Origin: Beijerinckiaceae bacterium
Lineage (GTDB): Bacteria; Pseudomonadota; Alphaproteobacteria; Rhizobiales; Beijerinckiaceae
NCBI GenBank assembly: GCA_027532775.1
Contig: JAPZTO010000003.1
Location: 558,001-622,000, forward strand
DNA: 64,000 nt
Reading direction: 5' to 3'
In this document: in pieces, positions 36,471 to 45,589 of the stretch
How the letters are laid out: the number at the start of each line of letters is the position of its first letter
Numbering within the stretch: the stretch's first letter is position 1
Notes under the pieces: generated by a model
The model's database searches: none
Told to the model about the DNA's origin: nothing
Seen by the model: the letters and a program-made list of their open reading frames with translations, nothing else
Program-made: the position numbers and the translations under genes

Positions 36471-38806
36471 CAGCCCTGGCTCCATTGCCGGTCGATGGCA
36501 TCGAGGATCGCCTCCGGCGTGGCCGGGGCCCGCAATTGCGTGGGGTGGCCGGGCTTCACCGCGTGGATCGCATCGGCAATGGCGGAGAAGACGGAGATGG
36601 CCAGCATGACCGGCGGTTCGCCCACGGCCTTGGAGCGGTAGATCGAGTCCTCGCGGTTGTCCTCGTGCCAGAGATCGACCCGGAAATGCGCGGGAACATC
36701 CGAGGCGACGGGGATCTTGTAGGTCGATGGCGCATGGGTGCGCAGGCGGCCCTCGCGGTCGAAGACGAGTTCCTCGGTCGTCAGCCAGCCGAGGCCCTGC
36801 ACGAAGCCCCCTTCGATCTGGCCGATATCGATGGCCGGGTTCAGCGAGCGGCCACAATCATGGAGGATGTCCACCGCCTCCAGCCGCATCTCGCCGGTGG
36901 TGGTGTCGATCAGCACTTCCGAGCAGGCGGCCCCATAGGCGAAATAGAAGAAGGGCCGCCCGGTTTTCGTCGTCCGGTCCCAGGTGATGCCGGGCGTCCG
37001 GTAATAGCCGGTCGAGGAGAGTGCAATCCGCTCGAGCACGCAGGCCTTGGCCAGTTCGGCAAAGCTCATCGAGGCCTCGCCCGCGAAGACGCGGCCATGC
37101 CGGAACTGGACCCGGTCCGGCCGGTCACCGAGGCGCCGGGCCGCTTCTCCGGCCATCCGGTCGCGGATGGTCCGGGCGGCGATACGGGCCGCCATCGCAT
37201 TGAGATCCGAGCCCGAAGAGGCGGCGGTCGGGCCGGTATTCGGCACTTTCGCTGTGTTGGTGGCGGTGATCTTCACCCGGTCCAGCGGAAGGCCGAATTC
37301 GTCGGCCACGACCTGCGCGACCTTCACGAAGAGGCCCTGGCCCATTTCCGTGCCGCCATGGTTCAGCATGACGGAGCCATCGGAATAGACATGGACCAGC
37401 GCGCCGGCCTGGTTGAGATGCTTCAGCGTGAAGGAAATGCCGAACTTGACCGGCGTCAGCGCAAGGCCGCGCTTGAGGATGGGCGAATGGGCGTTGAAGG
37501 CCGCCACCTCGCGCCGGCGCTCGCGGTAGCGGCTGCTGGCCTCCAGCGTCTCGATCAGCGGCAGCATCGTGGCATGGTCGAAGACCTCCATGCCATAGGG
37601 CGTCACCAGATGGCCGGGGCGGTAGAGATTGTCCTTGCGCACATCGAGCGCGTCGCGGCCGAGGCGACGGGCGATCCCGTCCATGATCGCCTCGATGGCC
37701 AGCATGCCCTGCGGCCCGCCGAAACCACGGAAGGCGGTATTCGAGACCGTGTTGGTCTTGAGACGCCGCGAGGCGATGCGCGAGGCAGGGATGAAATAGG
37801 CGTTGTCGGTATGGAACATGGTCCGGTCGATGACGCCGAGCGAAAGATCGGCTGAGTAGCCGCAACGGGCATCGTGGCGGATATCGAGCGCCTGGAGCCG
37901 ACCCTCGTCATCGAAACCGACGGCATAGGCAGAGAGGAAATCGTGTCGCTTGCCGGTGAGAGCAAAATCGTCGTCGCGGTCGAGCCGGAGCTTGCAGGGC
38001 CGACCAGTGACCTGCGCTGCGAAGGCCGCCAGCGCGGCCCAATGGCTGGCCTGGCTTTCCTTGCCGCCGAAGCCGCCGCCCATGCGCCGGCATTCCACTG
38101 TGACCGCATGGTCTGCCCTGCCCATGACACGGGCGACGATATGCTGGACCTCGCTGGGGTGCTGCGTCGAGGAATGGACGAACATGTCGCCATCCTCGCC
38201 AGGAATGGCGAAGGCGATCTGGCCCTCGAGGTAGAAATGCTCCTGCCCGCCGATTTCCAGCTCGCCCTCCAGTCGATGCGGCGCCTCGGCCAGGGCGGCA
38301 TCGGCATCGCCGCGCTGCCAGGCGTAATCCGGCAGCACCGTGCCGCCGGCCTGCCGGGCATCGGTGACGGTGACGACAGGGGCCTCGGCGCGGGTTTCGA
38401 ACCGGGCGAGCCGGCTCGCCACGCGCGCCGCCTTGCGCGAGGTGGCAGCGACAAGGAAGACCGGCTGGCCGTGAAAGCTGATTTCACGCGCGGCCAGCAT
38501 CGGCTCGTCGCCGAGAGCGGGGGAGACATCGTTTCTGCCGCGGATATCCTCGGCTGTCAGCACGGCAACGATCCCCGGCGCCTGCCGCACGGCCGAGAGA
38601 TCCATCGACAGGATCTCGCCCGCAGCGATCGGCGCCATGCCGATGGCGAGATGCAGGGTGCCCTCCGGTTCGAGGATATCGTCGATATAGGGCGCATTGC
38701 CCTGCACATGGCGAAGCGCGCTGTCATGCGGCAGCGGCTGGTGCACCACTTCCAGCAGGGCAGGCGCGGCTTCCTGCGGGGTTTCGTCCAGCGAGGTTTC
38801 AGACAT
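36470..38806 (-). CDS. xdhB: xanthine dehydrogenase molybdopterin subunit XdhB
   Basis: A 778-residue large subunit converting hypoxanthine to xanthine and urate. Typical XDH motifs: GQEHFYLEGQIA, RRMGGGFGGKESQ, NTAFRGFGGPQG (substrate-binding Arg), and GEPPVMLAISVFSAI containing the catalytic Glu. The 8-base overlap with xdhA implies coupled translation. The motif set fits xanthine dehydrogenase better than CO or aldehyde dehydrogenases. Confidence 0.94.
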   Translation of the reverse strand: MSETSLDETPQEAAPALLEVVHQPLPHDSALRHVQGNAPYIDDILEPEGTLHLAIGMAPIAAGEILSMDLSAVRQAPGIVAVLTAEDIRGRNDVSPALGDEPMLAAREISFHGQPVFLVAATSRKAARVASRLARFETRAEAPVVTVTDARQAGGTVLPDYAWQRGDADAALAEAPHRLEGELEIGGQEHFYLEGQIAFAIPGEDGDMFVHSSTQHPSEVQHIVARVMGRADHAVTVECRRMGGGFGGKESQASHWAALAAFAAQVTGRPCKLRLDRDDDFALTGKRHDFLSAYAVGFDDEGRLQALDIRHDARCGYSADLSLGVIDRTMFHTDNAYFIPASRIASRRLKTNTVSNTAFRGFGGPQGMLAIEAIMDGIARRLGRDALDVRKDNLYRPGHLVTPYGMEVFDHATMLPLIETLEASSRYRERRREVAAFNAHSPILKRGLALTPVKFGISFTLKHLNQAGALVHVYSDGSVMLNHGGTEMGQGLFVKVAQVVADEFGLPLDRVKITATNTAKVPNTGPTAASSGSDLNAMAARIAARTIRDRMAGEAARRLGDRPDRVQFRHGRVFAGEASMSFAELAKACVLERIALSSTGYYRTPGITWDRTTKTGRPFFYFAYGAACSEVLIDTTTGEMRLEAVDILHDCGRSLNPAIDIGQIEGGFVQGLGWLTTEELVFDREGRLRTHAPSTYKIPVASDVPAHFRVDLWHEDNREDSIYRSKAVGEPPVMLAISVFSAIADAIHAVKPGHPTQLRAPATPEAILDAIDRQWSQG

Positions 38807-40280
38807 GGGCCGTCTCCGCGACAGGGCCGCGCGGCTGGATCCGCGTCAGGCTGCGCGCGCCGCCGATCTCGGTCAGCGCCTTGCCAAGCAGGGCGCGGGC
38901 CACGCGAGAACGGTAGCCGGCCGTGGCCCGCATATCGCTGATCGGCTGGAAATCCTCGGCGAGGGCACGCAAGGCCGCAGCCCATTCGGCCGGCGCGGCG
39001 ATCGGCAGGCCGGCCAGAGCCGCCTCGGCCTTCGCCGCACGACGCGGGGTGGCGGCCATGCCGCCAAAGGCGATGCGGGCCGACCGGATGCGCCGCTCCT
39101 CGTCCAGTTCGATCCGGAATGCGCCGAGCACGGTGGAGATGTCCTCGTCGGTGCGCTTCGAGATCTTGAAGCAGCGGAAATGGCTTCCGGGCCCCGGCTT
39201 GGCGATGGTGAGGCCGCTGACCCATTCGCCGGGCCGGCGATCCTGTTTCCCGTAAGCGATGAAGAAATCCTCCAGCGGGATATCGCGGCTTTCCGCGCCA
39301 TGCCGGAGATGCAGGGTGCAACCGAGGGCGATCAATGCCGGGGCGAGATCACCGATCGGCGACCCGTTGGCGATGTTCCCGCCGATTGTTCCCGAGGCGC
39401 GCACCTGCCGCGAGGCGAAGCGCTTCATCAGCGTATCGAGATCGGGGTCGATCCGGCCGAGAGCGGGCATGGCTTCGCCGTGGGTGACGCTGGCACCGAG
39501 GAAGAGCGTGGTCTCATCCTCGGCGATGGTCTTCAGGGCCTCGACGCGGTTCAGCGTGATGATCTTCGGCAGGTCCTGCAGCTTCTTGGTGATCCAGAGG
39601 CCGACATCCGTGGCGCCGCTGACCAGCGTGGCCTCGGGATGGCCGGCTGCCATTTCCGCAAGGGTATCGAGTTGCGCCGGGGCCGCGAAAAACCGGTCGT
39701 CATGGCCGAGCAGCAGGTCCCTCCCGTCGGCCAGCGCCTGCAGGGCGGCGGCCTTGCCGGGAATGCCGATGCCGGGATCAACGGGGACAGGATCAGCCAG
39801 CGCTTCTGCCGCGGCGTCGAAAATCGGGCGGTAGCCGGTGCAGCGGCAGAGATTGCCGGCAAGGCATTCGGCGATGGTCTCGCGGGAGACCGGGCGCGGC
39901 TCGGACAGATAGGCGGCGACGAGGCTCATCACGATGCCGGGCGTGCAGAAGCCGCATTGCGCACCATGATGCCGCGCGATGGCCTGCTGGATCGGGTGCA
40001 GCGAACCGCCCCTTGCCAGATCCTCGACAGTGAGCACCTCGCAGCCATCGATCATGCCGAGCAGCAAGATGCAGGCATTGACCGGCTGGTAGCGCACCGC
40101 GCCGTCCCGCCACCGTGCCAGGATGATGGTGCAGGCCCCGCAATCGCCCTCGTTGCAGCCTTCCTTGGCTCCGGTGGCACGGCGGGTCTCGCGCAGCCAT
40201 TCCAGCAGCATGCGGGTCGGGTCGATCTCGTTCAGTTCGACCAGCGAACCCTGGAAGATGAAGCGGAGGCTGCGGCGCAT
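38799..40280 (-). CDS. xdhA: xanthine dehydrogenase small subunit XdhA
   Basis: A 493-residue subunit with an N-terminal plant-type 2Fe-2S domain (EGCNEGDCGACTI), a second helical 2Fe-2S domain (CGFCTPGIVMS, CRCTGYRPI), and an FAD domain (LVSGATDVGLWITK, GTIGGNIANGSPIGD). The ATG at 40280 (MRRSLRFIF) gives the standard N-terminus; the frame goes 19 codons further without support. First gene of xdhABC, divergent from the TctC gene. Confidence 0.94.
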   Translation of the reverse strand: MRRSLRFIFQGSLVELNEIDPTRMLLEWLRETRRATGAKEGCNEGDCGACTIILARWRDGAVRYQPVNACILLLGMIDGCEVLTVEDLARGGSLHPIQQAIARHHGAQCGFCTPGIVMSLVAAYLSEPRPVSRETIAECLAGNLCRCTGYRPIFDAAAEALADPVPVDPGIGIPGKAAALQALADGRDLLLGHDDRFFAAPAQLDTLAEMAAGHPEATLVSGATDVGLWITKKLQDLPKIITLNRVEALKTIAEDETTLFLGASVTHGEAMPALGRIDPDLDTLMKRFASRQVRASGTIGGNIANGSPIGDLAPALIALGCTLHLRHGAESRDIPLEDFFIAYGKQDRRPGEWVSGLTIAKPGPGSHFRCFKISKRTDEDISTVLGAFRIELDEERRIRSARIAFGGMAATPRRAAKAEAALAGLPIAAPAEWAAALRALAEDFQPISDMRATAGYRSRVARALLGKALTEIGGARSLTRIQPRGPVAETAHV

Positions 40281-40449
40281 GGGACCCGGGACCGGATTGG
40301 ACGACGGAGGGTGCAGATCCCGAAAGATCCAGACCACGAAACCCTTGCATGCTTTATCGCCTTTGCCGAAACTTCAAGTCTCAGGACGGACCCGCCCGAC
40401 CAAAGAGCGCCGAAAAGGCACCGGGCCGTCGACCATATCGGAGGAAACG
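40281..40449. promoter_or_regulatory. divergent promoter region, xdhA and tctC-like gene
   Basis: A 169-base gap between divergent genes that must hold promoters for both. GGAGG just before the TctC start is its ribosome site. No operator could be singled out. Confidence 0.4.
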
Positions 40450-41448
40450 ATGCAGAACAGACCCGCTTTTTCCCGCCTTCGAACCGGCCTGATGCGAATC
40501 ACATCGGTGCTTCTCTGCGGATTCCTGGCCCAGGGTGCGGCACAGGCCTTCCCGACCAAGCCGATTACCTTTGTCGTGCCCTTCGCCGCCGGCGGGCCCA
40601 GTGATACGATTGCGCGCCTTTTTGCCGCATCGATGAGCCAGAAACTCGGCGGGCAGGTGATCGTCGAGAACGTGGCCGGTGCCGGTTCGACGGTCGGGAT
40701 CGCCCGCGTCGCCAAGGCAGATCCGGATGGCCACACCCTGCTGGTCTCGCATATCAGCCACGCCACCACGGCGACACTCTACCGCAAGCTGCCCTATGAT
40801 CCTGTCGCGGATTTCGCGCCGGTCGGGATGATGACCGATGGCGCCTTCGTGCTGGTCAGCCGGAAGGATCTCGGCACCGATTCGCTGCCGCAGCTCTTCG
40901 CCAAGATGAAGGCGGATGGCGAAAAGGTGTCCTATGCGCATGCGGGTGTCGGTTCCGGCTCGCATCTCTGCGGGCTGATGCTGATGGGCCAGCTCGGCGT
41001 GAAGATGACGCAGATCCCCTATCGTGGGACCGGCCCGGCAATGAACGACCTCGTCTCCGGGAAGGTGGACGTGCTCTGTGACCAGATCACCTCCGCCCTG
41101 CCGCAGATCCAGGGCAACGTGGTGAAGGCCTATGCCGTGACCTCGACCGAGCCGGTGAAGGGCCTCGACCTGCCGACGCTTGCGGGCTCGGGCCTGCCCG
41201 GCTTCCGGGCGACCGTCTGGCACGGGCTCTATGCGCCGAAGGGCACCCCGCCGGCAGTGATCAGCCAGCTCAACAAGGCGCTGAAGGAAGCCCTGAAAGA
41301 CCCGGTGATCCTGCAACGGCTCGCGCAGCTCTCCACCGACGCGGCCACGGAGGCGCAGGCCGATCCCGCCTTCCTCGGCAAGCATCTCGTTTCGGAGATC
41401 GCCGCCTGGAAGAAGATCATCGATACAGCCGGCGTTTATGCAGATTGA
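40450..41448 (+). CDS. tripartite tricarboxylate transporter binding protein (Bug/TctC)
   Basis: A 332-residue periplasmic receptor of the TTT family. A signal peptide ends near GAAQAFPTKP, followed by ITFVVPFAAGGPSDTIAR, the Bug-family signature, and GIARVAKADPDGHTLLV. No TctA or TctB membrane gene lies in this window, so it is an orphan receptor; such orphans are common and use membrane parts encoded elsewhere. Known sulfolactate clusters use a TTT transporter, and this gene flanks the sulfolactate operon. Sulfolactate is therefore a reasonable candidate ligand (inference). Confidence 0.85.
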   Translation: MQNRPAFSRLRTGLMRITSVLLCGFLAQGAAQAFPTKPITFVVPFAAGGPSDTIARLFAASMSQKLGGQVIVENVAGAGSTVGIARVAKADPDGHTLLVSHISHATTATLYRKLPYDPVADFAPVGMMTDGAFVLVSRKDLGTDSLPQLFAKMKADGEKVSYAHAGVGSGSHLCGLMLMGQLGVKMTQIPYRGTGPAMNDLVSGKVDVLCDQITSALPQIQGNVVKAYAVTSTEPVKGLDLPTLAGSGLPGFRATVWHGLYAPKGTPPAVISQLNKALKEALKDPVILQRLAQLSTDAATEAQADPAFLGKHLVSEIAAWKKIIDTAGVYAD

Positions 41449-41457
41449 TGGAGAAAT

Positions 41458-41483
41458 CCGGGGGCCGGTTCGCCGGCTCCCGG
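41458..41483. terminator. hairpin with TTCG loop between convergent genes
   Basis: An 11-bp stem CCGGGGGCCGG / CCGGCTCCCGG, with one G-T pair, closed by a TTCG tetraloop. It lies between the TctC and YitT stops and can end transcription from both sides. Confidence 0.75.
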
Positions 41484-41484
41484 T

Positions 41485-42108
41485 TCACGACATGCCGAGA
41501 TAGCGCCCGGGGCGGTGGTTGATCGCGAGGATCAGGTTCACGACCAAAGCGCCGAGAATCGAGAGCGCGATCCCGGACGGGTTCAGCACGAAGAAGGCGG
41601 CCGCCAGGATCATCATGTCGAGGCCGAGCTGGACATAACCGGCGCGCCAGCCGAACCTTTCCTGCAGGAACATGGCGAGCACGTTGATGCCGCCCAGCGC
41701 CGTCCTGTGCCGGAACAGCATCAGCAGGCCGTTGCCCATCAGCCCGCCGCCGAGAATGGTCGCGAAGACCGGGTCGAGCCGGGCGAAGCCGATCCAGTCC
41801 GGCAGCCAGCGGGCATAGAGCGAGACCAGCGTCACCGCGAGGAAAGTGCGCGCGGCGAAGCGCCAGCCCATCCGCCAGGTCGCCAGCGCATAGAAGGGCA
41901 GGTTGATCAGCGAGAAGACCAGCCAGAAGCCGAGCCCGGTCGCATGGTGGATCAGCAGGCCAAGGCCCGCCGTGCCGCCGGTGACGAGCATGGCCTTCTC
42001 GTAGAAGGCGATGCCGACCGCCACGAAGAGGGTGGCCATGGCGATGGCCAGCCCATCCTCGTAAAGGGCGTGCCGGCTGACCGGCAGCGCCTCCGTCTCC
42101 TCCCGCAT
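41485..42108 (-). CDS. YitT-family membrane protein
   Basis: A 207-residue protein with about six hydrophobic segments (IAMATLFVAVGIAFYEKAM, FARLDPVFATILGGGLMGNGL, MMILAAAFFVLNPSGIALSI). It matches the DUF161/YitT family but lacks the cytosolic C-terminal DUF2179 domain found in longer members. The start overlaps the stop of the GabD-like gene (TGATG), so it is the last gene of the sulfolactate operon. YitT proteins have no settled function. Here a role in moving sulfonate or sulfite is a testable guess. Confidence 0.7.
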   Translation of the reverse strand: MREETEALPVSRHALYEDGLAIAMATLFVAVGIAFYEKAMLVTGGTAGLGLLIHHATGLGFWLVFSLINLPFYALATWRMGWRFAARTFLAVTLVSLYARWLPDWIGFARLDPVFATILGGGLMGNGLLMLFRHRTALGGINVLAMFLQERFGWRAGYVQLGLDMMILAAAFFVLNPSGIALSILGALVVNLILAINHRPGRYLGMS

Positions 42109-43559
42109 CAGGCGATTCCGCCGAGGCAGACATATTTCATGTCGAGATAATCCTCGAGCCCGTGGCGGGAGCCCTCGCGGCCGACGCCGCTTTCCTTCAC
42201 GCCGCCAAAGGGCGCGACCTCGGTGGTGATCAGCCCCTCGTTCACGCCGACCATGCCGTATTTCAGCGCCTCCGAGACGCGGAAGGCCCGGGCGAGATCG
42301 CGCGTGTAGAAATAGGCGGCAAGCCCGTATTCCGTGGCATTGGCGAGGCCGACGACCTCCGCCTCGGTTTCGAAGCGGAAGATCGGTGCGAGCGGGCCGA
42401 AGGTTTCCTCGGTGGCGACGCGCGCATCCTGTGGCACGTTCTTCACGACGGTCGGCTCGAAGAACGTGCCGCCCAGCGCATGGCTTTTCCCGCCGGTGAC
42501 AACCTCGCCGCCGCGGGCGAGGATATCGTCGAGATGGGCCTTCACCTTGGCGAGGGCGCGGGTATCGATCAGCGGGCCGATCTGCACGCCAGCCTCGAAG
42601 CCGCTGCCGACGCGCATCTTCGCCACTTCCTCGGCGAAGCGGCGGGCAAAGGCATCATGGATGCCGGCCTGCACATAGAAGCGGTTGGTGCAGACGCAGG
42701 TCTGGCCGGCATTGCGATACTTGGCCTGCAGCGCGCCCTGCACCGCACGGTCGAGATCGGCATCATCGAAGACGATGAAGGGCGCATTGCCACCGAGTTC
42801 CATCGAGATGCGCTTCATCGTGCCGGCACTCTGCTGGGCGAGCAGCTTGCCGACCGGCGTCGAGCCGGTGAAGGTGATTTTCCGGACAAGCGGGTTCGAG
42901 GTCAGTTCCGCGCCGATTGCGGGCGCATCGCCGGTGACGATGTTGACGACCCCGGCCGGGATGCCGGCCTCGGCGCAGAGCACGCCCCAGGCAAGGCCCG
43001 AATAGGGTGTGAGATCCGCCGGCTTGATCACGATGGTGCAGCCGGCCGCGAGCGCGGCGCCCAGCTTGCGGCCGATCATCGAGGAGGGGAAATTCCAGGG
43101 CGTGATCGCCCCGACCACGCCCACCGGCTCCCGCGTGACGAGGATGCGGCGGTCGGCCCATGGTGAAGGAACCACCTCGCCATAGGCGCGGCGGGCTTCC
43201 TCGGCGAACCATTGCACATAGGCGGCCGAACTGCCGATCTCGCCGCGCGCCTCGGCCAGCGGCTTGCCCTGTTCCTGCGTGAGAAGATGGGCCAGGGCCT
43301 CGCTGTTCTGGCGGATGAGCTCAGCCAGCTTCTGCAGCAAGGCCGCGCGCTCGGCGGCGGTTTTCGCGCGCCATGCCGGGAAGGCGGCATGGGCCGCCTC
43401 GATGGCGCGACGCGTTTCCGCCCCGCCGGCATTCGGAATGGTGCCGATTGTCTCGCCGGTGGCGGGATCGGTGACGGCGATCGTCCGGCCGGAATCAGCG
43501 GCGATCCATTGGCCATTGACGAGAATGGCCTGCTTCTTGAACTCGAGTTTGGTCAGCAT
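42108..43559 (-). CDS. GabD-like aldehyde dehydrogenase (candidate sulfolactaldehyde dehydrogenase)
   Basis: A 483-residue NAD(P)-dependent aldehyde dehydrogenase closest in motif pattern to succinate-semialdehyde dehydrogenases. The catalytic Glu is in MELGGNAPFIVFDDAD; the nucleophile Cys is in AGQTCVCTNR, with a second Cys two residues on; ITPWNFPSSMIGRK is the cofactor segment. In Pseudomonas putida SQ1 a GabD-like enzyme oxidises sulfolactaldehyde to sulfolactate. Its place directly downstream of suyAB, slcC- and comC-like genes makes that role attractive; 4-aminobutyrate degradation has no other gene here. Confidence 0.85.
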   Translation of the reverse strand: MLTKLEFKKQAILVNGQWIAADSGRTIAVTDPATGETIGTIPNAGGAETRRAIEAAHAAFPAWRAKTAAERAALLQKLAELIRQNSEALAHLLTQEQGKPLAEARGEIGSSAAYVQWFAEEARRAYGEVVPSPWADRRILVTREPVGVVGAITPWNFPSSMIGRKLGAALAAGCTIVIKPADLTPYSGLAWGVLCAEAGIPAGVVNIVTGDAPAIGAELTSNPLVRKITFTGSTPVGKLLAQQSAGTMKRISMELGGNAPFIVFDDADLDRAVQGALQAKYRNAGQTCVCTNRFYVQAGIHDAFARRFAEEVAKMRVGSGFEAGVQIGPLIDTRALAKVKAHLDDILARGGEVVTGGKSHALGGTFFEPTVVKNVPQDARVATEETFGPLAPIFRFETEAEVVGLANATEYGLAAYFYTRDLARAFRVSEALKYGMVGVNEGLITTEVAPFGGVKESGVGREGSRHGLEDYLDMKYVCLGGIA

Positions 43560-43613
43560 GTCGATCTCCTGCCAGCCGCCGGGCGGTGGCCAAATGATCC
43601 CCTCACGCCTCCC

Positions 43614-44612
43614 TTACAGCGCCTCGATCTCCGAGACGAGGGCCTCAGCGACCGTCAATCCGCTTTTTTGTGCCTTGGCGCGCAGCGCGAGGCGGCGCGA
43701 ACCAGGCAGGCGGGCGCCGGGTTGGGTGCGGATCTGTTCCGCAAGGCGGGCAAAATGCGCGAGCGTTCCTTCGCCGCCGAACAGGGCGGGATCGAACGCG
43801 AGCAACAGCTGGCCTGTGGCCGGCGGATCGCCCTTGTCATCGAGGAAGGAGGTGGCATCGGCAGCAAAGCGGGCGCCGGTCAGGCCAGCGGCAAGCAACT
43901 CGATCATCAGGGCGAGAGCGGTGCCCTTGGCATCGCCGAGGGGCAGCATCGTGCCTTTCAGCGCAGCCTCGGCATCGGTGGTCGGTCGGCCCTCGGCATC
44001 CAGCGCCCAGCCTTCCGGAATGGGCTGGCCCTTCTGCTTCGCGGCGAGAATGTTCCCGCGTGCCACCTTGGAGAGCGAGAGATCGACAACGATCGGCGGT
44101 TCGCCCGGCAAGGGGCAGGCGAAGGCGAGCGGGTTGGTGCCGAAAGTCGCGCGGCTGCCGCCCCAGGGCGCCATGGCGGCGGGGGTGTTGGCGAAGAGCA
44201 TCGCGACAAGGCCCTTCTCGGCCAGACGTTCCACCGGCGCACCGGCTACGCCGCAATGATGCGAACGGCGGATGGCGGCTGCGGCGAGCCCCATCATCGG
44301 GGCATGCTCGGCCAGCATCCCCTCGGCCAAAGCGAGGGCGGGATAGGCGAAGCCGAAGGCGGCATCGATCCGCCCGAGGGCCGGCGTGACCATTTCGAGG
44401 CGCGCTTCAGCATCGCCTCTGATCTTGCCGTTGCGGGCCTGTGCCGCATAGCTCGGCACGCGCGAGAGGCCATGGCCCTTGAGCCCGTCGGCCTCGGCCG
44501 CCACGAGGGCCCGCGCGACGATATGCGCCGTTTCGGGTCGCGTGTTGCAGCGGGTGAAGGCCGAAGCGACCAGGGCCTCGGCTTGCTCAAGGGTGAGAAT
44601 GCGCTCGGACAT
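43614..44612 (-). CDS. comC: LDH2-family 2-hydroxyacid dehydrogenase (ComC-like)
   Basis: A 332-residue NAD(P)H-dependent oxidoreductase of the malate/L-lactate (LDH2) family, unrelated in fold to Rossmann dehydrogenases. Motifs: GHGLSRVPSYAAQA, AIRRSHHCGVAG (catalytic His region), ATFGTNPLAFACP. In Chromohalobacter salexigens, ComC of this family reduces sulfopyruvate to (R)-sulfolactate, the substrate of SuyAB. The name is given because suyAB and a SlcC-like gene are in the same operon. On its own the sequence would only support a generic 2-oxoacid reductase. AAGGAA lies eight bases before the ATG. Confidence 0.7.
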   Translation of the reverse strand: MSERILTLEQAEALVASAFTRCNTRPETAHIVARALVAAEADGLKGHGLSRVPSYAAQARNGKIRGDAEARLEMVTPALGRIDAAFGFAYPALALAEGMLAEHAPMMGLAAAAIRRSHHCGVAGAPVERLAEKGLVAMLFANTPAAMAPWGGSRATFGTNPLAFACPLPGEPPIVVDLSLSKVARGNILAAKQKGQPIPEGWALDAEGRPTTDAEAALKGTMLPLGDAKGTALALMIELLAAGLTGARFAADATSFLDDKGDPPATGQLLLAFDPALFGGEGTLAHFARLAEQIRTQPGARLPGSRRLALRAKAQKSGLTVAEALVSEIEAL

Positions 44613-44650
44613 GGCAGGTTCCTTGCGGAGGCAATGGGTCTTGGCTCGGC

Positions 44651-45589
44651 TCAGCCGGCCGTCCCGTTCTCCAGATGGTCGAGGATGCGCGTGGCGATGA
44701 GGTCGGAGACGCGCCGGTTCGATTCCTGCGTCACGCCGGCAATATGCGGCGTCAGGATAAGGTTCGGGCAGCCCGCAAAGACCGCGCCGCGCGCTGCCGT
44801 CAGCGGTTCCTCGTCGAAGACATCGAGCGCCGCGCCGCCAAGCCGCCCTTCGCGCAGGGCTGCCGCAAGGGCGGCTTCATCGACCACGCCGCCCCGGGCC
44901 GCATTGAGCAGGATCGCATCCGGCCGCATGCGACGAAGGCGCAGGTCATCGATCAGGTTGCGGGTGTCGTCCGTCAGCGGGACATGGAGGGAGATCACGT
45001 CCGCCTCGCGCAGCAGGGGTTCAAGCCCGTGCCGGCGGGCCATCGACCAGCAGGGATCGGTATCGGACAGGAAGGGATCATAGGCCATGACATCCATGCC
45101 GAGCGCCCGCGCGCGCTGGGCCACCTCGCGGGCTATGGCGCCGAACCCGACCAGCCCCATGACGCGGCCCGAGGCTTCGCGGCCCATCAGGCGCTGGCGG
45201 GGCCAGGTGCCGGCGATCACATCCGATGTCGCGCCATAGGCGCCACGCAGGAGGATCAGCGTCGAGGCAATCACCCATTCGGCTACGGCAAGGTCATTCG
45301 CGCCGGTGGCGGGATAGACCGCGATGCCACGGTCCTTGCAGGCCGCGACGTCGATATTGTCGAGGCCGACGCCGAGCCGGCCGACCGTTTCGAGGTTCGG
45401 GCCTGCCGCCAGAAGCGCCGGGCGGACCTGTGTGCGGTTCCGAACAATCAGGGCGCGGGCTTTGGGCAACAGCCCGGCGAGCCGCACAGGGTCATCAACA
45501 AGGGCCGGGTCGTAGAGCGTGTCGTGGCGGGCGGAGAGCCGCGCGACGGCGGCCTCGTCCATGAATTCGGTGACAATGATCGTGCTCAC
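44651..45589 (-). CDS. slcC: D-2-hydroxyacid dehydrogenase (SlcC-like, (S)-sulfolactate dehydrogenase)
   Basis: A 312-residue NAD-dependent dehydrogenase of the phosphoglycerate-dehydrogenase type. The NAD loop reads GLVGFGAIAREVA, in which the third Gly of GxGxxG is Ala. Catalytic residues: Arg in NAARGGVVDE, Glu in DVFDEEPL, His in LTPHIAGVT. The start is GTG, overlapping the exporter stop as GTGA. SlcC of Chromohalobacter oxidises (S)-sulfolactate to sulfopyruvate and, with ComC, inverts the stereocentre. The operon supports that role; other hydroxyacids cannot be excluded from sequence. Confidence 0.7.
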   Translation of the reverse strand: MSTIIVTEFMDEAAVARLSARHDTLYDPALVDDPVRLAGLLPKARALIVRNRTQVRPALLAAGPNLETVGRLGVGLDNIDVAACKDRGIAVYPATGANDLAVAEWVIASTLILLRGAYGATSDVIAGTWPRQRLMGREASGRVMGLVGFGAIAREVAQRARALGMDVMAYDPFLSDTDPCWSMARRHGLEPLLREADVISLHVPLTDDTRNLIDDLRLRRMRPDAILLNAARGGVVDEAALAAALREGRLGGAALDVFDEEPLTAARGAVFAGCPNLILTPHIAGVTQESNRRVSDLIATRILDHLENGTAG

